DNA of 64,000 nt from Flagellimonas sp. S3867 (GTDB taxonomy: Bacteria > Bacteroidota > Bacteroidia > Flavobacteriales > Flavobacteriaceae): NCBI RefSeq assembly GCF_014698935.1, contig NZ_JACVMN010000003.1, positions 366,590 through 430,589 on the forward strand. The letters run 5' to 3'. Within the stretch, counting starts at the first letter, position 1, and each line of letters starts with the position of its first letter. Shown here piece by piece: positions 1 through 7,692 of this stretch. The position numbers and the translations under genes were made by a program. The notes under the pieces were generated by a model. That model had not been told where the DNA came from. It did not search any database and saw nothing but the letters and a program-made list of their open reading frames with translations.

Positions 1-276
1 CCCATGCTTGAACAAGGAATGGACTGCCTTGTCTTAGGTTGCACTCATTACCCATATGTGATACCCGTACTTAAAGAAATACTTCCAACAAACATCACAA
101 TTATTGATTCAGGAGAAGCTGTGGCGCGTCAAACGAAGGCCGTACTCATTAAAAATGGAATGAAGATTTCCGAAAGCCGGACATCCAAACATAATTTTTA
201 TTCCAACGCACCAATTATGGTGTTGCAAGACTTGGTCAAGGGTCCGAGCATTACAATTAATTATTTAGATTTTTAG
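1..276 (+). CDS. murI: Glutamate racemase, C-terminal part (5' end outside window)
   Basis: The reading frame is open from base 1 and ends at a TAG at 274-276, so this is the last ~91 residues of a longer gene. The segment carries the GCTHYP motif that holds the second catalytic cysteine of the aspartate/glutamate racemase family, followed by the family's D-S-G-E-A-V-A segment. The enzyme converts L- to D-glutamate for peptidoglycan synthesis in the cytoplasm. Family assignment is firm; the N-terminal half with the first catalytic cysteine cannot be seen. The gene converges on folA with only five bases between them and no obvious terminator hairpin. Confidence 0.9.
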   Translation, partial: PMLEQGMDCLVLGCTHYPYVIPVLKEILPTNITIIDSGEAVARQTKAVLIKNGMKISESRTSKHNFYSNAPIMVLQDLVKGPSITINYLDF

Positions 277-281
277 TTAGG

Positions 282-773
282 CTACTTCTTTTTATAGGTA
301 AGATAGGTGAAGTCGTATTTGTGCCCATCATCCTTTGGATGATATTTTTCCTTCACCAATTCCCAAATGGAATCATCTATGTCAGGAAAAAAAGTATCCG
401 CCTCAAATGCATGATGTATGCGGGTCAATTCAATGTCGGTGGCAAATACCAATGACTGTTTATAAATTTCACCTCCACCAATAATAAAAGCACGCTCATC
501 AGTCTCAACTAATTCAATGGCACTTTCCAAGGTATGGACCACTGTGCACGGAAACTTGGGTTTATATCCTTGGTCTCTGGTGACCACAATATGTTCCCTA
601 TTGGGTAATGCCTTCGGAAAACTTTCCAAGGTCTTTCTGCCCATAATAATTTTATGATTCGAGGTCAAGGCCTTAAAACGTTTAAAATCGTCAGGTAAGT
701 GCCAAGGAAGGTCATTGTTAATGCCCAGCGCGTTGTTTTCGGCTGCTGCTGCAATGATGATCAATTGTTTCAT
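282..773 (-). CDS. folA: Dihydrofolate reductase
   Basis: A 163-residue protein of normal bacterial DHFR length. It reduces dihydrofolate to tetrahydrofolate with NADPH. Visible family features are the N-terminal strand followed by LPWHLPDD (W24, with D29 matching the catalytic acid of other DHFRs), the MGRKT cofactor motif near residue 44 and the IIGGGEIY motif near residue 98. The start ATG overlaps the stop of the upstream 2TM gene by four bases (ATGA), so the two are probably translationally coupled. thyA, the enzyme that produces dihydrofolate, lies about 13 kb further along on the same strand. Confidence 0.97.
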   Translation of the reverse strand: MKQLIIIAAAAENNALGINNDLPWHLPDDFKRFKALTSNHKIIMGRKTLESFPKALPNREHIVVTRDQGYKPKFPCTVVHTLESAIELVETDERAFIIGGGEIYKQSLVFATDIELTRIHHAFEADTFFPDIDDSIWELVKEKYHPKDDGHKYDFTYLTYKKK

Positions 774-1159
774 TGATCTTTTTTTTTATTGATATTGGAA
801 ATGGGGAAATCCGTTTCTATTTCCTTTTGTATTGCTGAAATACGTTGTTTTTGCTTTTGCACCAACTTTTCCCGTTGTTGTCTTTCCCAATCCTTTCCCA
901 TAAATCTATGGGTCACAAAAACATTAAATGTATGTAGGATCAACAAAAAAGCCCAAACAAGAATGGCCCAAATAGACCAGTCGTACCCTTCACCATATTT
1001 CAGAATTTTATTTGCGAGCAACAATAGTACACTCCCAATCAAGAACATAACAAAATGGGAAAACAGTTTTTTCTTCTGTCTTACCCACTTTTGGGCTTTT
1101 TCCAACAGCTCATGCTGTTCAATATCAACAGTACTTTCGGGCTTCTTTTTGGATAACAT
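770..1159 (-). CDS. 2TM domain membrane protein
   Basis: A 129-residue protein with a charged N-terminus, two hydrophobic helices at about residues 36-54 and 64-84 and a basic coiled-coil-like tail rich in K, Q and R. The motif after the second helix (VTHRFMGKDWERQ) resembles the short flavobacterial '2TM domain' family, in which some members are fused to LytTR-type regulators. No DNA-binding domain is present here. It is first in a two-gene unit with folA (4-base overlap). Function unknown; an inner-membrane location is inferred from the helices. Confidence 0.8.
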   Translation of the reverse strand: MLSKKKPESTVDIEQHELLEKAQKWVRQKKKLFSHFVMFLIGSVLLLLANKILKYGEGYDWSIWAILVWAFLLILHTFNVFVTHRFMGKDWERQQREKLVQKQKQRISAIQKEIETDFPISNINKKKDQ

Positions 1160-1214
1160 TGAATGGCTATCTTTATCAACAAATATAACTTAATTAGACT
1201 CAAAATAATTGGTA

Positions 1215-2294
1215 ATGCAGAATCTCCGAAAAAAATTCCCTGTACTAAAACAGTGTATTTATGCAAACACTCCCGCTACTGGATTATTGTATGAAGACTT
1301 ATTGGAATGGCGACAAGAGCATGATCTGGATTATTTAATAGGAGGCAGCAATGCCAAACAAAAGAATTTTAAAAACATGTTTAAAATCAGGGATGCTGTT
1401 GGTCGATTTTTCAGATGTAAATCGGAAAATGTAGGTCTGGTCCCAAATTTTACACTGGGCTTAAATATCTTATTAGAAGGATTACCCAAGAACAGTCGAG
1501 TACTTTTACTTGAAAATGACTATCCATCTTTGAACTGGCCTTTTGAGACTAGGAATTTTAACCGAGATTATGTCGAAATAGACGGGCGATTAGAAGAAAA
1601 CATCTATTCCAAAGTTGAATCTGGAAAGGTGGATGTTTTGGCATTCAGTATGATACAATGGATAAATGGAATTAAAATTGACCTTGAATTCATTAAAAAA
1701 CTTAAAAAAGACTATCCGAATCTTTTGATTATTGCCGATGGAACCCAATTCTGCGGAACACAAGCTTTTGACTTTAGCGATTCCGGAATTGATGTGTTAG
1801 GGGCAAGTGGTTATAAATGGCTTTTGGCAGGCTACGGAAATGGCTTTATTTTGGTTTCAGAGATGGCCAAAGAACGTTTTGAGCCCAAGTTTATTGGAAA
1901 TGGTTCCGTTGACAGGGATATCGATAAAAGAAATTCCATCCCATTTTGCAAATATTTGGAACCTGGACATTTGGATTCATTCAATTTTGGAAGCCTCGAA
2001 TTTTCTTTAAACTTTCTGGATACCATTGGCATGGACCATATCGGAGCCCAACTGCAAAAACTATCGCAAAAAGCGAGGAATGGATTCGCTTCTCAGGGCT
2101 TATTGGAGAATACAGTGGTAGACAGGGCGGTTCACAGTACCATATTCAATATCAAAGGAGATACCCAGTTATATACTAAATTATTGAACGAAAACGTGGT
2201 GTGCATACCACGAGGCAACGGAATCCGATTAGGTTTTCACTTCTACAATACAGAAAATGAAATTGATAGGATTATGGATATCATCAAATCTTAG
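1215..2294 (+). CDS. Class V aminotransferase-fold PLP enzyme
   Basis: About 359 residues. The fold is that of class V aminotransferases (cysteine desulfurase/kynureninase-like): a PLP-phosphate loop near residue 80, the cofactor aspartate in ADGTQFCG, and the Schiff-base lysine in GASGYKW about 25 residues later. A TTG two codons upstream is in frame, but the ATG at 1215 is the better start. Substrate cannot be told from sequence. It is divergent from folA-2TM. Because the ergothioneine genes egtB and egtD lie 2-4 kb away and the EgtE C-S lyase belongs to this fold, it is a candidate for that missing step, but intervening genes on both strands make this only a hypothesis. Confidence 0.8.
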   Translation: MQNLRKKFPVLKQCIYANTPATGLLYEDLLEWRQEHDLDYLIGGSNAKQKNFKNMFKIRDAVGRFFRCKSENVGLVPNFTLGLNILLEGLPKNSRVLLLENDYPSLNWPFETRNFNRDYVEIDGRLEENIYSKVESGKVDVLAFSMIQWINGIKIDLEFIKKLKKDYPNLLIIADGTQFCGTQAFDFSDSGIDVLGASGYKWLLAGYGNGFILVSEMAKERFEPKFIGNGSVDRDIDKRNSIPFCKYLEPGHLDSFNFGSLEFSLNFLDTIGMDHIGAQLQKLSQKARNGFASQGLLENTVVDRAVHSTIFNIKGDTQLYTKLLNENVVCIPRGNGIRLGFHFYNTENEIDRIMDIIKS

Positions 2295-2363
2295 TTGCCA
2301 ATATTTCTTTTATTAAAAAAACCACCCTCTATTTTATAAAAGTAATCCCATTGTTAGGCACAT

Positions 2364-2380
2364 TTTATCAATTTGATAAA
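2364..2380. promoter_or_regulatory. Inverted repeat upstream of the CBM48 gene
   Basis: TTTATCA-ATT-TGATAAA is a perfect 7-3-7 inverted repeat about 76 bases before the CBM48 start codon, in an otherwise featureless AT-rich spacer. It could be an operator; no T-run follows it, so it is not a good terminator. AT-rich chance palindromes are common, so confidence is low. Confidence 0.3.
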
Positions 2381-2455
2381 TCGTACTTAACTTGTTGTGC
2401 ATAAGAGGTTTTATCTATTGTTTTGCCCTAGTTTTTAATCAGAAAATAAAATACC

Positions 2456-2752
2456 ATGGCAATAAAAAAGCAATACCTAAAAAGCAAGCCTGTTTGTAAA
2501 GTTACATTTACAGTGCCTGCAGAAGAAGCTAAAAAAGTAGCTGTTGTTGGTGATTTCAACAACTGGAACCCTAAAGGAAGTACCTTGAAAAAGCTAAAAA
2601 ATGGAACTTTCAAAGGCACTTTTGACCTTCCAAAGGAAAACACTTTCGAGTTTAGATATTTGGTGGATAGCACCTATATCAACGATGCTGAGGCAGACCG
2701 TTATCAGTGGAACGATTACGCTGGAACAGAGAACGCTGTTCTAGAACTTTAA
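2456..2752 (+). CDS. Isoamylase early-set (CBM48-like) glycogen-binding protein
   Basis: A 98-residue stand-alone domain. Residues ~15-40 read KVTFTVPAEEAKKVAVVGDF then NNWNP, the signature of the isoamylase N-terminal/CBM48 beta-sandwich that binds alpha-glucans, followed by the F-x-F-R-Y-L-V-D strand. No catalytic domain, signal peptide or membrane helix is present, so a cytoplasmic role as a glycogen- or kinase-associated sensor is possible but unproven. Monocistronic, convergent with DUF427. Confidence 0.85.
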   Translation: MAIKKQYLKSKPVCKVTFTVPAEEAKKVAVVGDFNNWNPKGSTLKKLKNGTFKGTFDLPKENTFEFRYLVDSTYINDAEADRYQWNDYAGTENAVLEL

Positions 2753-2776
2753 CCTATCAATGTCGCCATTGGAGCA

Positions 2777-3058
2777 TTACGCTTCAATGGTGACTCCTTT
2801 CCAAAAGGCGACCCTTCCTTTAATACCCTTGGCCAATTCACTGGTTTCTGGGTAGTACCAAGCTGCATCGGCATTTTCTTCTCCATTAACTTCCAAAGTA
2901 TAGTAAGATGCAACACCTTTCCAAGGGCATGTGCTATGGGTATCACTTGATTTGAAAAATTCTTTTTTGATGCTTTCCGCAGGAAAATAATGGTTGTTTT
3001 CTATGACCACGGTATCATCACTTTCTGCTATCACGGTATTATTCCAAATTGCCTTCAT
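2777..3058 (-). CDS. DUF427 domain protein
   Basis: A 93-residue protein covering one DUF427 domain: KAIWNNTVIAES at the start, NHYFPAESI in the middle, then CPWKG and AAWYYPE, which are the most conserved positions of the family. Biochemical function is unknown. It begins three bases after the egtD stop, so it is probably the last gene of the regulator-kinase-egtB-egtD operon, which may hint at a role near ergothioneine or sulfur metabolism (inference only). Confidence 0.88.
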   Translation of the reverse strand: MKAIWNNTVIAESDDTVVIENNHYFPAESIKKEFFKSSDTHSTCPWKGVASYYTLEVNGEENADAAWYYPETSELAKGIKGRVAFWKGVTIEA

Positions 3059-3061
3059 ATC

Positions 3062-4030
3062 TTATTTTTTTAAAACATAGTTTTTGAACCATTGTTTGTC
3101 ATCTGTAAAATATGTGACAATTTTGAGATTGGCCTGATTCGCCAACCATGCTACAACAGTGTCATCATATTTTTGGGAAATCTCGGTATGGATGGTTTCC
3201 CAGGCATTAAGACGTACTTCCAAGTCTAAACTTTCAATCCTGACCACTTGGGACTCTTTGGAAACCAAATAACTCTTGGCGGTACCCGTTTCAGGATCAT
3301 AGACTTCCCAATGTAGAAACCTATCCACATTAAAATTTCCTCCCAGCTCGGTATTGATACGTGTGAGGATATTTTTATTGAAAGCCTCCGTAATTCCAGT
3401 TTTGTCATTATAGGCATCCAAAACGGTTTGTGGATTCTTTTTTTGGTCCAGCCCCATAAAGATCAGGTCATTTTCGTTGATGGACTCTCGCATATTTTTT
3501 AAAAACTCCACAGCTTGTGGGTGCAATAAGTTACCCATATTGGAGCCCAAAAATAGGATGACCTTGCGTCTTCCATTGACTTCACTGATATCCCGAAGCG
3601 TTTCAAAATAGGTGCCTTGCAGCGTATTGATCTCAACTTGCGGAATTTCTTTGGTGATGGATGTTTCAAGTTGATCTAAAGCGTTCTGACTAATATCAAT
3701 AGGTCGATAATCAAAACAAATTTGGTTTTCTGCAAAATACTTGAGCAAAATTTTAGTCTTTTTGCCATCACCCGCCCCTAGCTCAAATATGCTGAAAGGT
3801 TGACCATCCTTTTTGAATAGTTCTGCGATTTCTACCTTGTTGGCCTCAAGAATATCGAACTCGGAATCGGTAAGATAATATTCCGGCATGGCCATAATAT
3901 CTTGAAAAAGCTTATCACCTATCTCATCATAAAAATATTTTGAGGATAGATGTTTGGGAAAAGCAGTCAATCCTTCATAAACTTCTTGTTCAAAGGCTGA
4001 AATAAGAGTTGGAGCTTGTTTTTTTTGCAT
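3062..4030 (-). CDS. egtD: L-histidine N-alpha-methyltransferase
   Basis: A 322-residue member of the EgtD family, which trimethylates histidine to hercynine with three SAM molecules, the first step of ergothioneine synthesis. Seen in the sequence: the N-terminal PKHLSSKYFYDEIGDKLF block, MPEYYLT (histidine-site region), the SAM-binding ELGAGDGKKT motif near residue 82 and LFLGSNMGN. It lies 16 bases downstream of egtB and 3 bases upstream of DUF427. Its use of SAM links it functionally to the SAM-supply genes elsewhere in the window. Confidence 0.95.
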   Translation of the reverse strand: MQKKQAPTLISAFEQEVYEGLTAFPKHLSSKYFYDEIGDKLFQDIMAMPEYYLTDSEFDILEANKVEIAELFKKDGQPFSIFELGAGDGKKTKILLKYFAENQICFDYRPIDISQNALDQLETSITKEIPQVEINTLQGTYFETLRDISEVNGRRKVILFLGSNMGNLLHPQAVEFLKNMRESINENDLIFMGLDQKKNPQTVLDAYNDKTGITEAFNKNILTRINTELGGNFNVDRFLHWEVYDPETGTAKSYLVSKESQVVRIESLDLEVRLNAWETIHTEISQKYDDTVVAWLANQANLKIVTYFTDDKQWFKNYVLKK

Positions 4031-4046
4031 GGAATCTATGTCGAAA

Positions 4047-5207
4047 TTATTTGGCCAACCTTAAACCGGTAAACTGCCAACGTAAATAGGGGTGGAAAAA
4101 GTTTCTGTAAGTATGTCGGGTGTGTTTTTCGGGTGTGGCCACCGAACCGCCACGTAATACTTTTTGGCTGACCATAAATTTGCCATTGTATTCACCAAGG
4201 GCTCCATCAGCTTTTTGATAATTGGGATAGGGGAGATACGAGCTCTCGGTCAATTCCCAGCGTTTTCCCCAAGGAAAGTAAGCCTGGGCAACTTCCCATT
4301 CAAATTCAGTGGGTAATCGATGGCCTTTCCATTGCGCATAAGCAAAAGCCTCAAAATAACAAATGTGGGTCAATGGAGTATCCGAATTGATTATTTCAAG
4401 GCCTTTAGAAGTGTAATGATGCCATTCCCCATCTATTTTATGCCAATATAGGGGAGAAGTAATTTGGTTTTGGTTGACCCAATCCCAACCTTCGGCATGC
4501 CAAAGGTCAAAACGCTCGTACCCTTTATCATTTATGAATTCGATAAATTCACCATTGGTGACCAGTTTATTGGAAATCTCATAAGTGTGCAGAAACACTT
4601 TGTGTTTACCCAATTCATTGTCGTAGCAAAAACCTTCAGAATTATGTCCGATATCATAAATGCCTTCCTCCATGGAAATCCATTCTTGCTCATGCGTTTC
4701 GATAGGATGATCTTGGAATTGCTCGGAATAAACAGGTAACAAAGGATTGTTTCCCAAAATATATTTGATATCCGTCAGCAAAAGCTCTTGATGTTGCTTT
4801 TCATGATGAATGCCTATTTCCAATAAAGAATTCAGTTCATTATTTTGAGCAGTTTCAAAAAGTTTCTGGATGTTTTTGGTGACATACTTTCGATATGCAT
4901 AAACTTGCTTCACCGAAGGTCTTGAAAGATTTCCACGATCTGAACGTACCACTCTTTTACCTACCGTTTCATAATAGCTGTTAAAGACAAAGGAGAAATC
5001 CTCATCAAATTGAACATAGCCATCAAAGTGAGGTTTTAAAATAAACTCCTCAAAAAACCAGGTGGTATGGCCCAAATGCCATTTGGGCGGACTAACATCC
5101 ACAACGGGTTGCACCACGTAGTCTTCAATTTCCAAAGGTTCACAAATAGATTCGGAATGTTTTCTGGTTTCGAGAAAGAAACCCAACAAGGAATCGGTTA
5201 AGATCAT
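4047..5207 (-). CDS. egtB: Ergothioneine sulfoxide synthase (EgtB family)
   Basis: A 386-residue protein with an N-terminal DinB-like helical domain and a C-terminal formylglycine-generating-enzyme-like sulfatase-modifying fold. Candidate iron ligands are H47 (in HLGHTTW) and H135/H139 (HEKQH); the C-terminal block has RLPTEFEWE, LRGGS and RNFFHP. EgtB joins a thiol to hercynine with O2. The YY pair at residues 78-79 resembles the active-site tyrosine pair described for the type II enzymes that use cysteine directly, and no egtA or egtC is nearby, which fits; this subtype call is inference. Operon position: 36 bases after the histidine kinase and 16 before egtD. Confidence 0.93.
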   Translation of the reverse strand: MILTDSLLGFFLETRKHSESICEPLEIEDYVVQPVVDVSPPKWHLGHTTWFFEEFILKPHFDGYVQFDEDFSFVFNSYYETVGKRVVRSDRGNLSRPSVKQVYAYRKYVTKNIQKLFETAQNNELNSLLEIGIHHEKQHQELLLTDIKYILGNNPLLPVYSEQFQDHPIETHEQEWISMEEGIYDIGHNSEGFCYDNELGKHKVFLHTYEISNKLVTNGEFIEFINDKGYERFDLWHAEGWDWVNQNQITSPLYWHKIDGEWHHYTSKGLEIINSDTPLTHICYFEAFAYAQWKGHRLPTEFEWEVAQAYFPWGKRWELTESSYLPYPNYQKADGALGEYNGKFMVSQKVLRGGSVATPEKHTRHTYRNFFHPYLRWQFTGLRLAK

Positions 5208-5243
5208 AGCTGCTTTTTACTCCTTAAAGATAACGAATATGGT

Positions 5244-6737
5244 TTAGCCAACGGCGTAAACTGGAAGACTAAAACTGAAGGAAGTGCCTTCATTGGGCTT
5301 ACTGAACACCTTGATGCTGCTATCGTGTATTTCAACAATTTTTTTAACAATGGCAAGCCCCAGACCAGCACCTTCTTTTTGCTCACCCGCTTTGGTTTGT
5401 CTGTAACGCTCAAAGATCAATGCTTGATTGTCCTTTTTTATTCCCGGGCCGGAATCTTTGATGATTACCTCGACATGGTCGTCCTCTGTTTCGATTTTTA
5501 CAGTAACTTTTCCTCCTTCTGGAGTGAATTTAAGAGCATTGTCCATCAAGTTTTGAATGGCCCTTTCCACCAAGGAAATATCAGCAAAGACCAAAGGAGT
5601 GGTCTTGGCCATGGAAAGCTTTAAATCAATATTCTTTTGCTCGGCCAACAGCATATAATTGCGGTGGATATCATTGGCCAGTTCACTGATTAGAAAAGGC
5701 TCTTTTTGAGGTTGAATTTGATTGGCTTCGAGTTTGGAATATTCGAACAATTGGGAAATCAGTTTCGATAAACGTTCACTACTTCGTGAGATAGTCTTTA
5801 AATATTCTCCTCTTTCCTCTGCACTTAACTCACTATCCTTCATATGCAAGGTTTCAATATATCCTTGAATAATGGAAAGCGGAGTCCGCAGATCGTGCGA
5901 AATATTGGCGATAAGTTCCTGACGAAGTTGATCTACGGATTTTATTTTTTCAATATCGGACAGGATTGTATCCGCCATATGGTTATATGTGCTGGCTACA
6001 TTTGCCAAGTCTGTTTTTTCAGCATTTTCAATGCGGTATTCCAAATCGCCCTGTTGAAAACGTTTAGCAGCGTATATAATTTTCCGTAAACTTCGGGTCA
6101 AGTACCAAATGGCAAGTACACCTAATAAAGTGGCAAAAATCAGGGTCAATATGGAACCACCAAGCCCTAAACGCATAAAATAGCTATTGAAAAGGTCACT
6201 TCTGGTTGCTAAAAAGTCCTTTCCGGCCAAAATGATGTAGACATAACCCTCATGCCCATCCTTATTGAAATGGGCAGCAGAAAAGATGGCTTGCTTCGCA
6301 AGATCCTTGGGGTCGTCCCCAAGGGTGTAGTTAGTCCCATTTTCATTAATGAACGTTTTTATGGGTGTTAGATCTATCTTTTTTTGTTTGGTTTCAGGAG
6401 CATCATGATCTAAGACGACCGAATATTGTACGTACCCTTCATTATCCAATAAGTAGACCTCAATGGCCCTGTTTACGGCCATCATATCATGCATAAGGTC
6501 ACCGAACAAAGCTTTGTTTACATTTCCGGTTGAGTCAAAAGGGTGTTCGTTCTTAAACTTTTCATCAATAAGATCCTGGGCAAGATTAGCATGCAACCGT
6601 TGCGTGGTCTCATGGAAATATTTGTTCGAAAGATATATGGAGGTTACGGTATACCCGATTCCTGCCAACAATAAAATTGCCAAAAAAGAAAGGGAAAGCT
6701 TTAGGATGAATCTTCCGGAAAGAATGCTGTTTTTCAT
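5244..6737 (-). CDS. Sensor histidine kinase
   Basis: A 497-residue inner-membrane kinase. Order of parts: transmembrane helix ~10-30, a periplasmic sensor segment ~40-190, second helix ~192-213, HAMP ~214-266, HisKA with phospho-acceptor H281 (ISHDLRTP), then HATPase with an N box (NLMDNALKF), G1 (DSGPGI) and G2 (GAGLGLAIV). It autophosphorylates and passes phosphate to the response regulator encoded 15 bases upstream. It lies 36 bases before egtB in the same direction, so transcription into the ergothioneine genes is likely. The signal sensed is unknown. Confidence 0.95.
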   Translation of the reverse strand: MKNSILSGRFILKLSLSFLAILLLAGIGYTVTSIYLSNKYFHETTQRLHANLAQDLIDEKFKNEHPFDSTGNVNKALFGDLMHDMMAVNRAIEVYLLDNEGYVQYSVVLDHDAPETKQKKIDLTPIKTFINENGTNYTLGDDPKDLAKQAIFSAAHFNKDGHEGYVYIILAGKDFLATRSDLFNSYFMRLGLGGSILTLIFATLLGVLAIWYLTRSLRKIIYAAKRFQQGDLEYRIENAEKTDLANVASTYNHMADTILSDIEKIKSVDQLRQELIANISHDLRTPLSIIQGYIETLHMKDSELSAEERGEYLKTISRSSERLSKLISQLFEYSKLEANQIQPQKEPFLISELANDIHRNYMLLAEQKNIDLKLSMAKTTPLVFADISLVERAIQNLMDNALKFTPEGGKVTVKIETEDDHVEVIIKDSGPGIKKDNQALIFERYRQTKAGEQKEGAGLGLAIVKKIVEIHDSSIKVFSKPNEGTSFSFSLPVYAVG

Positions 6738-6752
6738 TGGTCAGTTTTTTGG

Positions 6753-7466
6753 TCAGGCACCTCTAAGTTCCTCATTGAATTTATATCCTACGCCCCATGT
6801 GGTCAAAATAAACATTGGGTTGCTCATATCGGGCTCAATTTTAGAGCGAAGTCGATTAATATGTGAGTTTACAGTATGCTCATATCCTTTAAAATCATAT
6901 CCCCAGATCATATTTAAAAGTTTGGTTCTGTCATAACTTTTTCCGGGATTGGAGGATAGCAGCACCAGTAGCTCGAACTCCTTTGGAGAAAGTTCAATTT
7001 TTCTGCCATCGAGCAACACTTTCCGCATATCAACATCTATCGAAAGAATGTCGAACTCCATCAGTTTAGGGTTCTCTTCTGAAGAAAGCTCCGTGGTATC
7101 CATCTTTTGTCGTCGGAATATGGCTTTTACTCTTGCGATAAATTCTCTAACACTAAAAGGTTTGGTTAGGTAGTCATCGGCTCCAACCTCAAGTCCCAAT
7201 ACCTTATCAATTTCTTCGGAACGGGCGGTTAACATCATGATCGGGGTTTTGATCTCGCGCGCACGTAGCTTCTGGCAAATTTCAATGCCATCCATTTCGG
7301 GTAGCATTACATCCAATATAACAAGGTCTGGATTTTCATCAACGGCCTTTTGCAGGCCAATGTCGCCTCGATTCGCTGTTATCACATAACAGCCCAAATC
7401 CTTTAGATGTATTTCCAATAGACGAATGATTTCAACATCATCCTCAACAATCAACACTTTTTTCAT
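6753..7466 (-). CDS. OmpR/PhoB-type response regulator
   Basis: A 237-residue regulator starting at MKKVLIVEDD; an in-frame ATG ten codons earlier gives a poor extension and is not used. Receiver domain residues ~1-120 with acidic pocket ED-D, phospho-acceptor D52 (LDVMLPEMDG), T80 and K102; winged-helix DNA-binding domain ~135-235 ending RLRSKIEPD and WGVGYKF. It is the promoter-proximal gene of the kinase-egtB-egtD-DUF427 cluster. Likely target promoters include its own, but no direct repeats were recognised in the 7467-7692 spacer. Confidence 0.95.
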   Translation of the reverse strand: MKKVLIVEDDVEIIRLLEIHLKDLGCYVITANRGDIGLQKAVDENPDLVILDVMLPEMDGIEICQKLRAREIKTPIMMLTARSEEIDKVLGLEVGADDYLTKPFSVREFIARVKAIFRRQKMDTTELSSEENPKLMEFDILSIDVDMRKVLLDGRKIELSPKEFELLVLLSSNPGKSYDRTKLLNMIWGYDFKGYEHTVNSHINRLRSKIEPDMSNPMFILTTWGVGYKFNEELRGA

Positions 7467-7692
7467 GATACAGCGAAGTAAAAAGTAAAATATCACGGAA
7501 AGTTCACCATTCCGTATAAAATTTTGATAGTATACCTCCTTAACAGTCTGTTTTTGGGGTAAATCTTTACATATTTCGCTCTTTTAAATCATAACTATTT
7601 GAAATTCAACGCGTAATGAATTTTGACTTTTACGTGATATTTCTGCAACATCTTCCTTTTTCATTTGTAGTACAATTTAAAAGAACAAGAAA

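Noticed and set aside
789..1193. 134-residue open frame antisense to the 2TM gene
   Set aside because: It lies opposite a well-supported gene, has an odd cysteine- and phenylalanine-rich composition and matches no family.
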